In this document: piece after piece, positions 8,562 to 17,737 of the stretch
Position numbering within the stretch: position 1 is the first letter of the stretch
How the letters are laid out: each line of letters starts with the position of its first letter
Source of the DNA: Lachnospiraceae bacterium
GTDB taxonomy: Bacteria > Bacillota > Clostridia > Lachnospirales > Lachnospiraceae
Length of the DNA: 64,000 bases
Assembly: GCA_017470735.1 (NCBI GenBank)
Contig: JAFUYB010000022.1
Span: 62,001 to 126,000, forward strand
Reading direction: 5' to 3'
Notes under the pieces: model-generated
Databases searched by the model: none
What the model saw: only the letters and a program-made list of their open reading frames with translations
Told to the model about the DNA's origin: nothing
Position numbers and translations under genes: made by a program

Positions 8562-9584
8562 CTACACTTTATTGCTGCAGCGTGTCAACAGCATTATGCC
8601 CAGACAGAGTATCCAGCAGAGTACCGCGCCGGCGTACAACAGCTTCTGGGCGCGGTGGATATCCTCTCGTTCAACCGGGCGCAGCGCATCGCCGACCGTT
8701 TCCTTGTGCACGGTTTTCCCAAAATACACTGCGTCCCCCAGCAGACGGATCCCCAATATACCGGCGACCGCGCTCTCCGTCTGTCCGGCATTCGGACTGG
8801 TGCTTTTCTTCCGGTCACGCCAAAAAATACGGATTCCGTTTCGCCCGTCATACTCACTGCCAAGAAATGCCGCCGACAGCAACAGCAAGCCCGCCGCAAT
8901 CCGGGACGGAAGCAGGTTTGCCAGATCATCAAGCCGCGCCGCCACTGTCCCGAATGTCCGGTAGCGTTTATTCTTGTAGCCGATCATCGAATCCATTGTG
9001 TTGATGGCCTTATAAATCCACCCACCAACGGGTCCGAATAATGCCGCATAAAGCATCGGCGCGATCACGCCGTCCGATGTGTTTTCCGCGATCGTTTCGA
9101 CTGCCGCGCGGACGATCCCCTGCTCGTCAAGTCCTCCGGTATCCCGCCCGACGATCATCGACAGATCCTGCCGCGCTCCGTCCACATCCCCCGCTGCCAA
9201 AGAAGCGTAGACCTTCTCACTTTCCCGGTGAAGTGATCTTGTCGCCAAAAGCAGCCAGACCATGACCGTTTCCGCCGCAACTCCGATAAACGGATGGACA
9301 AAATACGCAAGCCGCAGCAATTCCGAAGTCACCGCCGCTGTGATAAGCAGGACATTGGTGACAAGAAGCGCGCCCTTCATCCGGTTCCCGGAGTCGTCCT
9401 TGCGGCTGTTCCAAAGCTTCTCCATCGAACCGATCAGCCCGCCGATCATGCAGACCGGATGAAAACGGCTCTGCGGATCGCCCAGCAGCAGATCCAGCAA
9501 AAAGCCAAGCGCGAATGCGATCATATGGCTGTCCGCCGCGGACAGAGGTGCCATGCTAATTTCGTTTAACATTGCCTCATACAC
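8562..9584 (-). CDS. cbiB: Adenosylcobinamide-phosphate synthase CbiB (cobalamin biosynthesis protein CobD family)
   Basis: Membrane enzyme that attaches aminopropanol phosphate (or the free amine) to adenosylcobyric acid. The family patterns are present: DLLLGDPQSRFHPVCMIGG near the N-terminus, then GRDTGGLDEQGIVRAAVETI and AENTSDGVIAPMLYA. Several membrane segments are visible and the 340-residue length is typical. The start is a GTG at 9582-9584 with AAGGGA upstream; an ATG four codons later is possible. It follows the threonine-phosphate decarboxylase gene by 6 bp, and the two act in consecutive steps. Note that CobD names both this family and the decarboxylase in different organisms. Confidence 0.93.
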   Translation of the reverse strand: MYEAMLNEISMAPLSAADSHMIAFALGFLLDLLLGDPQSRFHPVCMIGGLIGSMEKLWNSRKDDSGNRMKGALLVTNVLLITAAVTSELLRLAYFVHPFIGVAAETVMVWLLLATRSLHRESEKVYASLAAGDVDGARQDLSMIVGRDTGGLDEQGIVRAAVETIAENTSDGVIAPMLYAALFGPVGGWIYKAINTMDSMIGYKNKRYRTFGTVAARLDDLANLLPSRIAAGLLLLSAAFLGSEYDGRNGIRIFWRDRKKSTSPNAGQTESAVAGILGIRLLGDAVYFGKTVHKETVGDALRPVEREDIHRAQKLLYAGAVLCWILCLGIMLLTRCSNKV

Positions 9585-9590
9585 AGTATT

Positions 9591-10691
9591 TCATCCCTTA
9601 TTGAGCAATTCATCCATACTTTCCAATAACAAGGTATTGTCCCTTTTTTGCCGCACGGCGATCCGATAGTAATGTCCGCCGCCAAAAGCTTCATTTTCTC
9701 CAGCCTCATCGCTAAGCAGACCGCTTTTTTCCTGCCCCGCGAAAAAATCCGCGCAGTCCCGGATCAGGATCCCCTGCTCAAGCAGCGCCTCATACAATGG
9801 AATCCCTGCCCGAAACAGGATAAAATTCGCATCCGAAGGATATACCGTAAAGCCAAATCCCTTCAATGCCTCCGATACCCTCTTCCGCTCTGCGGCAATA
9901 TTTTCGATGCACTCCGATAGATACGCCCACTCCTGCAGGCAGGCGATTCCCGCCTCCTCCGCAATGACCGATACATTCCACTCCGGAAGCTGCTCTTTGA
10001 TCCGGTCTGCCACGCACTTGTCACAGAACAGATACCCCATGCGCGCGCCGGGCAGGGCAAAACTTTTGGTAAAGGAAGAAATGACGATACAACGGTCATA
10101 TTGATCGACAAACTGTAACAGCAGCTTCCAATATGTTTTTGCCTGCTCCGTCAGATCCAAAAAACTCGCGTCGATCACCAGCCACAGATGATGGTCTTTG
10201 CAATATTGAAAATACCGCATCAGCGTCTGTTGACTCATCAGCCTGCCCGTCGGGTTGTTGGGCAGGGAGAATAACAGCAGAAAATCCTGATCCGGATTCC
10301 CGGCACCGCTTTTTTCTGTATCCGGAAGCCAGTCATTGATACTGTCCACACGGATCACTTCGCTCCCCACCGCCCCGGCACATCGGCGGTATCCGCCATA
10401 ATCCGCCCTCTGCAGGATCGTCTGTCCCGGCCGGATCGCGTGAAATACCGCCAGAATGAGTTCCGATGCTCCGTTTCCGCACACGACCTGCTCCGGCATG
10501 ACCCCGTAGTGTGCCGCCAACGCACCGCGCAGCCTCTCCTGCCTCAGATCCGGATACTGCCCCGCACGCTTAAGCGCCCTTTGCATTGCCGCTACAACAT
10601 TCTCCGGCAGCGGATACGGATTCACGCTCGTTGAAAAATCCGCGCTGACTTTATTTCTGTAAATATCCCCGCCGTGCGTTATTGTATTCAC
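9591..10691 (-). CDS. cobD: Threonine-phosphate decarboxylase (CobD-type PLP enzyme)
   Basis: Pyridoxal-phosphate enzyme of the class I/II aminotransferase fold that makes aminopropanol phosphate for the cobamide side chain. The N-terminus (THGGDIYRN) and DFSTSVNPYPLP match the family. NNPTGR, VIDASFLDL and SSFTKSFALPGARMGYL supply the cofactor-binding residues, the lysine in FTKSF being the Schiff base. It has 366 residues. It could be confused with histidinol-phosphate aminotransferase, but the GGD start and its position between cobS and cbiB favour CobD. The cobS stop is 65 bp upstream. Confidence 0.92.
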   Translation of the reverse strand: MNTITHGGDIYRNKVSADFSTSVNPYPLPENVVAAMQRALKRAGQYPDLRQERLRGALAAHYGVMPEQVVCGNGASELILAVFHAIRPGQTILQRADYGGYRRCAGAVGSEVIRVDSINDWLPDTEKSGAGNPDQDFLLLFSLPNNPTGRLMSQQTLMRYFQYCKDHHLWLVIDASFLDLTEQAKTYWKLLLQFVDQYDRCIVISSFTKSFALPGARMGYLFCDKCVADRIKEQLPEWNVSVIAEEAGIACLQEWAYLSECIENIAAERKRVSEALKGFGFTVYPSDANFILFRAGIPLYEALLEQGILIRDCADFFAGQEKSGLLSDEAGENEAFGGGHYYRIAVRQKRDNTLLLESMDELLNKG

Positions 10692-10756
10692 GCTATGATC
10701 TCTCCCGAAGCATACATTAAAACACAGAAACCAAAAAGCTCAAAAGGATATGACAT

Positions 10757-11509
10757 TCAGGGAAACAACACCAGCACCAGCAGATACACCACTTCCTGCA
10801 CGACCACATACCATCCTGCCGTATCTCCGACTGTTCCGCCGAATTCCCTCAGCATCTTCCACCGGTAAAAGCAGAACAGAAAAGCTGACGCCGCCATTTC
10901 TGCCGCCATCGTCTGCAAATTCAACATCCCGAATCCGCACATCCACGCCAAAAGCTCCAGCCACAGCACTGCGGGCACGACCCTTAAATCCTGCATCGCC
11001 ACCGTCTGCGCCAGGTTATCGTTTTCGTCAAACTTTGGCAGGTAAAACGCCGCCAGTCCGCTGAATATCCGCGCCAACGCAAAGCAGCCCGCAAAGAAAC
11101 AGACCTCCTCTGCGGTCTGAAGCTCCGCCAGAAAGCCGGTAAACACCAAGCCTGCTGTTGCAAGCCCGATCACCGCGAAGGCTCCTATGTGCGGATCGCG
11201 CAAAATCCGCTTTTTTTCATCCACATCACGGTAAGAAGATAATGCGTCCGTCACATCCAAAAATCCGTCCACATGAAAACCGCCGGTCACAACCAGCGGG
11301 ATCGCCGTCGCGATAAAGACGGTTGCCAACTGTGACATCCCGTTTTTGCAGAACCCAAACCACAGAAATTCCAGAACGCCGATGACCACGCCGACAGCCG
11401 GAAAGAAACAGAAGGAGTACTGTCCGTCCCCCTCTTTATAATCCACCTGCGGCATCGGAATCCGCGAATACATGGAAAATGCCAACAGAAACGATTTCAC
11501 CCACTTCAT
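10757..11509 (-). CDS. cobS: Adenosylcobinamide-GDP ribazoletransferase CobS (cobalamin synthase)
   Basis: Membrane enzyme that joins adenosylcobinamide-GDP and alpha-ribazole (or its phosphate) in the last stage of cobamide assembly. The 250-residue product has the aspartate-rich motif GGFHVDGFLDVTDAL followed by RDPHIGAFAV, and several hydrophobic segments. The start overlaps the cobU stop codon by four bases (ATGA), which implies translational coupling. The next gene, cobD, starts 65 bp later. The identification is secure from the motif and the operon. Confidence 0.94.
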   Translation of the reverse strand: MKWVKSFLLAFSMYSRIPMPQVDYKEGDGQYSFCFFPAVGVVIGVLEFLWFGFCKNGMSQLATVFIATAIPLVVTGGFHVDGFLDVTDALSSYRDVDEKKRILRDPHIGAFAVIGLATAGLVFTGFLAELQTAEEVCFFAGCFALARIFSGLAAFYLPKFDENDNLAQTVAMQDLRVVPAVLWLELLAWMCGFGMLNLQTMAAEMAASAFLFCFYRWKMLREFGGTVGDTAGWYVVVQEVVYLLVLVLFP

Positions 11510-12123
11510 CGGCTGATTTCCTCAAACAGTGACTGTCCTTTCAGCACATTGGCCAATCCGCAGACCGATTCGACAAACACATCACATTGCTTTGCCAGCC
11601 ACTGGTTGACTGCCCCAAGCGCGTCAGAATACCGCTGCATTTCCCGGTCAATCTCTATCCCGCCGTCGAAAATGTTGTTGGTGACGACAATAGTATGTTT
11701 CGTTTGCGCGGTCAGCCAATCCATTTCCGAACAAATCTCTTCCACAACACGTTTCATTTCCTTTTCAGAAACAGCAGTCCTTCCAACATTTTTCTGCCTG
11801 CTTTCATTCTCAAATATCTCATTCGCCACCAGATTTCCCGCGTCTTCCAACAGCACAACCGACGCGTCCTTTTGCAATCGGCAATTTTCCATCAGATCCA
11901 CCGGACACTCCACGGTCACAAAGCCCTTTCCCTCCCGCAAGTTCCGATGCTTTGCAATCCGTTCTTCCGCTTCCGGTGAACCGTCGTTTCGCATCGTAGC
12001 CAAATACACCTTACCGCCGGATTTTTCATCTTCTTTGTTTTGCCACAAAAACAATTTCTCTGCCAATCCTTCCGCCAGGACCGATTTTCCGCTGGCATTT
12101 CCGCCATAGACTACGATCATCAT
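11506..12123 (-). CDS. cobU: Bifunctional adenosylcobinamide kinase / guanylyltransferase CobU
   Basis: Phosphorylates adenosylcobinamide and then transfers GMP to it, making adenosylcobinamide-GDP for CobS. The P-loop VYGGNASGKSVLAEGL lies at the N-terminus and ERIAKHRNLRE carries the histidine that is guanylylated in characterised CobU. The segment LLEDAGNLVANEIF replaces the more usual LTLW-type motif. I chose the ATG at 12121-12123 because a GAGGCGG site precedes it; the upstream in-frame start at 12141 is possible. The 205-residue product overlaps cobS by four bases. Confidence 0.9.
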   Translation of the reverse strand: MMIVVYGGNASGKSVLAEGLAEKLFLWQNKEDEKSGGKVYLATMRNDGSPEAEERIAKHRNLREGKGFVTVECPVDLMENCRLQKDASVVLLEDAGNLVANEIFENESRQKNVGRTAVSEKEMKRVVEEICSEMDWLTAQTKHTIVVTNNIFDGGIEIDREMQRYSDALGAVNQWLAKQCDVFVESVCGLANVLKGQSLFEEISR

Positions 12124-12181
12124 GGAATCCGCCTCACTCACTGCCCTTTTTCACAACCAAACCGCCTACCCTCAGCGAACT

Positions 12182-13261
12182 TTAACTCCGCTCCTTGTAC
12201 CTCTGATATGCCTGCATGCCGATCCCCTCGAACCGGCTTCCGTGGTCGTACAATGCCATCGCCACATCCACCTGCGGCATCAACAGCACCGCGCCAGTAC
12301 CTTCCCCCAGCGCCAGGTTCGCGTCAATCGGCGCTTCAAATCCCAGCTCCGACAGCAGCATCCGCCCCATCGGCTCCTTGGGTCTGTGCGACGCGATACA
12401 GACATCTTTGATGCTCGGAAACAGCCGCTCTGCTACAAGCACCGCCGACAGCGTGATCAGTCCGTCCACCACGACCGGCAGATGCTCTTCGGCGCCCGCG
12501 ATAATGACGCCGACCATCGCAGCGATGTCATAGCCGCCGAACAGCGACAATACCTCCAGCGCGTCTTCATCGTCATATTGGTATCGCTGGATCGCTTCCT
12601 CGATGACCGCGCATTTCCGCTCCAGCCGCTCCTCGGACAGACCTGCCCCGCGCCCGGTCACCTCCAGCGGATCCACGCCTAAAAGCACGCATCCGATCGC
12701 TGTCGCCGTCGTCGTGTTGCCAATACCCATTTCTCCCAAAAGCAGCACCTTATAGCCATCCCGCCCCGCCTGTTTTGCAACCTGGTAACCCGCGTCGATC
12801 GCGGCAAGTGTTTCCCGGACTGTCATTGCCGGTTCCCGCAGAAAATTCCGCGTGCCTTTGCGGACACGGCGGTTTTCAATGCCGGAAATGTGGAAGCTCT
12901 GCATCCCGACATCGACCGGATGCACATCGACATCCGCCTCCTTTGCCATGACACAGACCGTCGCATTGCCAAGCCGCATCGCCTCCGCTACTGCCAGCGT
13001 CACCGACGCGTCGCTCTGTGAAACGCCTTCCTCCACAATGCCATTGTCCGACAAAAACACCAGCAGCACGCGCTTGTCAACGGCCGGATGGTCGGTCCGC
13101 TGGATCCCGCCGATCCGCGCCACGAGCCGCTCATAATCGCCCAATCCGTCCAACGGCTTTGCCAGGCTGTCCCAATGATGCAGTACAGCCCGGTAGATGT
13201 CCGCATCCATCGGGTTCAGGCGTTCCTGCTTTTGCTGTAATTCCTCTATCGTCATTGCCAT
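12182..13261 (-). CDS. cobT: Nicotinate-nucleotide-dimethylbenzimidazole phosphoribosyltransferase CobT
   Basis: Makes alpha-ribazole phosphate from nicotinate mononucleotide and a lower-ligand base. The 359-residue product shows the family motifs GEMGIGNTTTATAIGCVL, VTGRGAGLS and LGEGTGAVLLMP; the glutamate of GEGTGA is the catalytic base in the Salmonella enzyme. It lies 28 bp downstream of cbiP and 58 bp upstream of cobU in one run of cobamide genes. The sequence does not show which lower-ligand base is used. No bza or bluB gene is present in the window. Confidence 0.95.
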   Translation of the reverse strand: MAMTIEELQQKQERLNPMDADIYRAVLHHWDSLAKPLDGLGDYERLVARIGGIQRTDHPAVDKRVLLVFLSDNGIVEEGVSQSDASVTLAVAEAMRLGNATVCVMAKEADVDVHPVDVGMQSFHISGIENRRVRKGTRNFLREPAMTVRETLAAIDAGYQVAKQAGRDGYKVLLLGEMGIGNTTTATAIGCVLLGVDPLEVTGRGAGLSEERLERKCAVIEEAIQRYQYDDEDALEVLSLFGGYDIAAMVGVIIAGAEEHLPVVVDGLITLSAVLVAERLFPSIKDVCIASHRPKEPMGRMLLSELGFEAPIDANLALGEGTGAVLLMPQVDVAMALYDHGSRFEGIGMQAYQRYKERS

Positions 13262-13289
13262 CTTTCGCTTCTTTTATCCTAAGTCCGGA

Positions 13290-14867
13290 TCAAACCCGAA
13301 TGCAACCGGCAGCGTCCATCCCCATGATCCGGTAAATCTCTTCCATCGCCAAATGCTCCCGCAGTACGGCTGCCAGCCGGTCAAACTGCATTTCCACAAA
13401 CTCATCCTGCGGCAGTCTGCCCCCGGATAGTGCAAAATCCGCTTTTCCACGGCAGTCTGCCACGCTCATAAGAAACCGTTCCCGTAATTTCACCTGGTCA
13501 AACAGTCCGTGTAAGAATGTCCCGAGTACCCGTCCGGACGCGATGACCGCAGACTCACTCTGCTCCCTCACAAGACCTTCTTCTGACGCCGGAGATGTTT
13601 TTATAGTCCCGCCAAACGAACCGCTTTCTCCGACGATCCGCCCGTTGTGAATCTCGTATCCGGCCGCCTGCATCCCAGACAGCCCCGCGAAACAGCCTTT
13701 GATTTCCGGCAGCCTGACAGTCACCTGCCGTCTCGTCTTTTGGGCAGCCATTTCTGTCGCTACCGGCAGCAGACCCAGCCCTTGTTCTGTCCCCGGCTGT
13801 CCTTCCACGCCTGCGGCATCCACGATTTTTGTTCCGAGCATTTCAAGCCCCCCGCAGATCCCGATCAGCGGTACATCCGAAAAAGCTTCTTTTAATGCCT
13901 GATCAAACCCATTTTTAAGCAGCCACTGCAGATCCGAAACCGTATGCTTGCTTCCGGGCAGAATGATCACATCCGGCCGCGCCTTTGTAAGCTCCTCTAC
14001 GGTCCTCACGAAAGCCACGCTGACATTTTCATACTGTTCAAACGCGTCAAAATCCGTAAAATTGGAAATCCGCGGATAACGGATCACCGCGATCCGCAGC
14101 CCGTCATGGATATCATCGCTTTTTCTGTGAAACCGCTCCGACAGCGAATCCTCATCCGGCAGACACAGCTGATCCATATAAGGAACCAGACCGACCACCG
14201 GAATCCCCAGCAGCTTTTCAATCTGCTCCACGCCGGAATCCAAAAGCGACGCATCCCCCCGGAATTTGTTGATGACCATCCCCCGTATCCTGCTCCGCTC
14301 TGCCTCCGAAAGCAGCATCACCGTCCCATAAAGCTGTGCGAACACACCGCCGCGGTCGATATCCGCCACGAGAATGACCGGCGCGTCCACAAGCTCCGCC
14401 ATCCCCAGATTTACAATGTCGTTTTCCTTTAAATTGATCTCGGCAGGTGAACCCGCGCCTTCGATCACAATGATATCGTGGTCTTTTAAAAGGCTGTCAT
14501 ACGCCTTGCGGATCGCCGGAATGTACTGCGTCTTTTTAGCAAAGTAAGTGCGGGCGTCCATATCCGCGACGACTTCTCCATTGACGATCACCTGCGAAGT
14601 GCGGTCGCCGGTCGGCTTTAGCAGGATCGGATTCATCGCCACGACGGGCTTTTCTCCCGCCGCCTGCGCCTGCATCACCTGCGCCCGCCCCATTTCCAAT
14701 CCGTCTTTTGTAACAAAGGAGTTGAGAGCCATGTTCTGCGATTTGAATGGCGCGACCTGAAATCCGTCCTGTAAAAAAATGCGGCACAGTCCCGCCGTCA
14801 CCATGCTTTTGCCGACCGACGACATTGTACCGCAGACCATCAGATTGTATTTTGGCTTTTCACTCAC
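13290..14867 (-). CDS. cbiP: Cobyric acid synthase CbiP (CobQ)
   Basis: Glutamine-dependent amidase that converts adenosylcobyrinate a,c-diamide to cobyric acid with four amidations. It has an N-terminal dethiobiotin-synthetase-like ATPase domain with the P-loop GTMSSVGKSMVTAGLC. The C-terminal class I glutamine amidotransferase domain has the nucleophile in GICGGLEMLG and the histidine in FLHGLFD. It has 525 residues. The start is GTG at 14865-14867, after a G-rich site (GGCGGGGG). It is the first gene of the cob run. The 69 bp upstream hold no recognisable cobalamin riboswitch. Confidence 0.95.
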   Translation of the reverse strand: MSEKPKYNLMVCGTMSSVGKSMVTAGLCRIFLQDGFQVAPFKSQNMALNSFVTKDGLEMGRAQVMQAQAAGEKPVVAMNPILLKPTGDRTSQVIVNGEVVADMDARTYFAKKTQYIPAIRKAYDSLLKDHDIIVIEGAGSPAEINLKENDIVNLGMAELVDAPVILVADIDRGGVFAQLYGTVMLLSEAERSRIRGMVINKFRGDASLLDSGVEQIEKLLGIPVVGLVPYMDQLCLPDEDSLSERFHRKSDDIHDGLRIAVIRYPRISNFTDFDAFEQYENVSVAFVRTVEELTKARPDVIILPGSKHTVSDLQWLLKNGFDQALKEAFSDVPLIGICGGLEMLGTKIVDAAGVEGQPGTEQGLGLLPVATEMAAQKTRRQVTVRLPEIKGCFAGLSGMQAAGYEIHNGRIVGESGSFGGTIKTSPASEEGLVREQSESAVIASGRVLGTFLHGLFDQVKLRERFLMSVADCRGKADFALSGGRLPQDEFVEMQFDRLAAVLREHLAMEEIYRIMGMDAAGCIRV

Positions 14868-14936
14868 GCGAACCCCCGCCTGCTTTCCGATCCGGCCGGT
14901 TCCTGCCCTTTGTCAGTAAAAACCGGACAAAAACCG

Positions 14937-15617
14937 TTACTCATCCTTTGGAACAATCTCAAATCCCTGCCGGTTTTTAAAGATACTGTGTGACGGCACG
15001 ACGCCGCGCACCAGCGACAGCGGATACACATTCGAGTGACAGCCGATCACGCTGCCCGGATTGAGCACCGAATTGCAGCCTATCTCGACAAAATCCCCGA
15101 GCATGGCGCCGAATTTCTTTAAACCGGTTTCGATTTTATCCTGCCCGTCTTTGACCACGACCAGCGTCTTGTCCGATTTGACATTGGATGTGATCGAACC
15201 GGCTCCCATGTGGGACCGGTAGCCTAACACCGAATCCCCGACATAATTGTAATGCGGCACCTGCACATTGTTGAAAATGATGTCATTTTTCAGCTCGGTT
15301 GAATTGCCGACCACCGAACCTTTGCCGACAATCGCGTTGCCGCGGATAAACGCGCAGTGGCGGATTTCCGCATCCTCATCAATGATCAGCGGCCCGTGCA
15401 GGTACGCCGTCGGTGCCACGGTCGCCGATTTCGCGACCCAGATGTTTTCTTCCCTCTGCTCAAAAACCGCAGGATCCAGCGTCGGTCCGATCCGCAGGAT
15501 AAAATCGCCGATCTCCGGCAGCACCTCCCAAGGATATGTCTTGCCTTCAAACAATGCCGCCGCGATCGTCTGCGACAGATCAAACATGTTTTTTATCTGA
15601 CAGCTTTCAAATGCCAT
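14937..15617 (-). CDS. Left-handed beta-helix (hexapeptide repeat) protein, GlmU/nucleotidyltransferase-like
   Basis: A 226-residue protein made of hexapeptide repeats from about residue 65 onward (AYLHGPLIIDEDAEI, GNAIVGKGSVVGNS, GDFVEIGCNSVLNPGSVIG). It resembles the acetyltransferase half of GlmU or sugar-phosphate nucleotidyltransferase partners, but the pyrophosphorylase domain is absent. The substrate is unknown. The ATG at 15615-15617 was chosen because an AGGA site precedes it; a start at 15632 would overlap topB. It follows the topB stop by one base, so it is probably translated from the topB transcript. Confidence 0.75.
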   Translation of the reverse strand: MAFESCQIKNMFDLSQTIAAALFEGKTYPWEVLPEIGDFILRIGPTLDPAVFEQREENIWVAKSATVAPTAYLHGPLIIDEDAEIRHCAFIRGNAIVGKGSVVGNSTELKNDIIFNNVQVPHYNYVGDSVLGYRSHMGAGSITSNVKSDKTLVVVKDGQDKIETGLKKFGAMLGDFVEIGCNSVLNPGSVIGCHSNVYPLSLVRGVVPSHSIFKNRQGFEIVPKDE

Positions 15618-15618
15618 A

Positions 15619-17730
15619 TCACTTGTCCTCACTTTCTGCTTTTACGCGGCTGCGGCGCTTCTTTGCCGTCCGCCTTTTTCCGTTACCTGCTGCGGCTTCT
15701 CCTTCGTGGAACGGCCTGGCATAAGAAAAATACTGCTGCAATTCGTAGCTGTTGTTAAGATTCAGAACCTTTCCGGTCCATTTGCGGATATAGCCCGACA
15801 GCTCCTTCATATATTCCGCTTCGCTGACCTTGCCCTCGGTGACCAATGTAAGTCCCCTCTCCCAGCCCGCCGTCATCTCGGGATTGAGCATCGTCTTGAT
15901 CGACTTGCCGACCACATAGTAGACCATCTCCCCTTGCAGGGAGGGTGTCAACACCTGCGTCTTTTCATTTTTGCGGAGATAATCGATCCGCAGCAGCTTG
16001 TCCAAAATCTCTGCCCTTGTCGCGGATGTCCCAATCCCGCTGCCGGATATTTCCTCCCGCAGCGCTTCATCCTCAATCAGGTTGCCCGCATTCTCCATTG
16101 CCAGTATCATCGAACCGGTCGTATAGCGTTTCGGCGGCGTCGTCTCGCCCTGCCGTATCACAATGTCATGTAACCTGACGGTCTTGCCCTTTCGGAAGCT
16201 CTCAAGCACCGATCCGGTCTTTTGCTCCTTGTGCTCAGTAAAGGAATAATCCATCACCGCAAGGTAGCCCGGCTCCACCAGATACCGTTCGGACGCGAAA
16301 AATTTCTCGCCCGCAATATCCAAAACCAATGACGCTTTTTTGTAAACGGCCTGCGGCAGAAAAATCGCCAGAAACCGCCGCGCGATCACTTCGTAGACAC
16401 GCATCTGGGTCTGCTTTAATCCTTTAAGGGCGGAAAGCCCCTCCCCGGTCGGGATGATCGCATAGTGGTCCGTGATCTGCGCATCGTTGACATAGCGTGT
16501 CTTTCCTATCTTTTTGTACGCCCCCGAAACCAGGATGTCCCCGACGAACGGCTTTAATGCCGAAAGTCCCGACAGTCCGCGGATATTTTTGTCAATCTCC
16601 TTTGCGATCGCCGACGACAGCACCCTGGCATCCGTCCGCGGGTAAGTCACAAGCTTTTTTTCATACAGCTCCTGCACGATCGCCAATGTCTGGTCCGGCG
16701 ATATTTTAAACAGCTTGGAGCACTCATTCTGCAGCTCCGCTAAATTGTACAAAAGCGGCGCGTTTTTCTTTTCCTGCCGTTTTGATACGGATGCGACCGT
16801 TGCGTAATCATTCCCTTTCAGCTTTGTGATCAGCGCCCTGGCATCCTCCTCATTCCGAAATCCATTCTCCTTGTACAAAAGCGGACTGTTGAAATAGCCG
16901 CTCCCTTCGACCGCCCGCCACTCGCATTCCAAAAACCGATCTACTTCCATCTCCGAGGCATCCGCTCCGCGCGCGCTGCTTTGGCCATCCGCTCCGTCCG
17001 CATCCGTTGCCGCAGCTTCATTTTCGATCTGCGCCACGACCTTAAAAAAGGGAGTCTTCACAAAATTCCGAATCTCCCGCTCCCGCTTCGTCACCATGCC
17101 AAGCACGCAGGTCATCACGCGCCCGACCGAAACCACACAGTATTTTTTGTGAAGAAAATCTGCCATCCCACGGCCGTATTTGAGCGTCAGAAGCCTGGAA
17201 AAATTGATGCCCATCAGATAATCTTCTTTGGCGCGCAGATAGGCCGCATCGCTTAAATGGTCATAGTCAGACAACGGCCTGGCTTCCTCAATCCCCCTGC
17301 GGATCTCATCCTCGGTCTGCGAGTTGATCCACACGCGCCGCTCATCCTTGCCGTGTACGCCCGCCATCTGACGTACGAGGCGGTAAATGTATTCGCCCTC
17401 GCGCCCGGAGTCCGTGCACACATAGATCGTCGCGATATCCTCGCGGTTTAACAGCTTTTTGACAACCGAAAACTGCTTTTTGCTGCTGCCTGAGTTGATC
17501 ACCTCATAGCGGTAGGTCTCCGGCAGAAACGGCAAGGTGTCCAGCCGCCACTTTTTGTATTTCTCGTCGTAAGCGTCGGGATAGCTCATCGTCACCAGAT
17601 GCCCGAAGCACCAGGTCACAACACAGTCCTCCCCCTCACGGTACCCGTCGTGCCGTGTCAGATTCCCGCCCACGACCCTGGCAAATTCCTCCGCCACGCT
17701 CGGCTTTTCGGCGATAAACAGCTTCTTCAT
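15619..17730 (-). CDS. topB: DNA topoisomerase III (type IA)
   Basis: Single-strand passing topoisomerase that decatenates DNA. The 703-residue product starts with the Toprim domain (KKLFIAEKPSVAEEFARV, then the metal site TDSGREGEYIYRLV). It has the active-site tyrosine in KLVTYPRTDARVLSS near residue 361, and IGTSATRAEILDKL. The C-terminus is basic (KRRTAKKRRSRVKAE) and lacks visible zinc-finger cysteines. The ATPase gene upstream ends 7 bp before it, and the hexapeptide gene follows by one base. Chromosomal TopB and plasmid or ICE TopB look alike; no conjugation genes are nearby, so this appears to be the housekeeping copy. Confidence 0.94.
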   Translation of the reverse strand: MKKLFIAEKPSVAEEFARVVGGNLTRHDGYREGEDCVVTWCFGHLVTMSYPDAYDEKYKKWRLDTLPFLPETYRYEVINSGSSKKQFSVVKKLLNREDIATIYVCTDSGREGEYIYRLVRQMAGVHGKDERRVWINSQTEDEIRRGIEEARPLSDYDHLSDAAYLRAKEDYLMGINFSRLLTLKYGRGMADFLHKKYCVVSVGRVMTCVLGMVTKREREIRNFVKTPFFKVVAQIENEAAATDADGADGQSSARGADASEMEVDRFLECEWRAVEGSGYFNSPLLYKENGFRNEEDARALITKLKGNDYATVASVSKRQEKKNAPLLYNLAELQNECSKLFKISPDQTLAIVQELYEKKLVTYPRTDARVLSSAIAKEIDKNIRGLSGLSALKPFVGDILVSGAYKKIGKTRYVNDAQITDHYAIIPTGEGLSALKGLKQTQMRVYEVIARRFLAIFLPQAVYKKASLVLDIAGEKFFASERYLVEPGYLAVMDYSFTEHKEQKTGSVLESFRKGKTVRLHDIVIRQGETTPPKRYTTGSMILAMENAGNLIEDEALREEISGSGIGTSATRAEILDKLLRIDYLRKNEKTQVLTPSLQGEMVYYVVGKSIKTMLNPEMTAGWERGLTLVTEGKVSEAEYMKELSGYIRKWTGKVLNLNNSYELQQYFSYARPFHEGEAAAGNGKRRTAKKRRSRVKAESEDK

Positions 17731-17737
17731 AAGATTA

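Noticed and set aside
14868-14936. Possible cobalamin riboswitch before cbiP
   Set aside because: The gap is 69 bp, too short for the element, and the conserved B12-box sequences are not seen.
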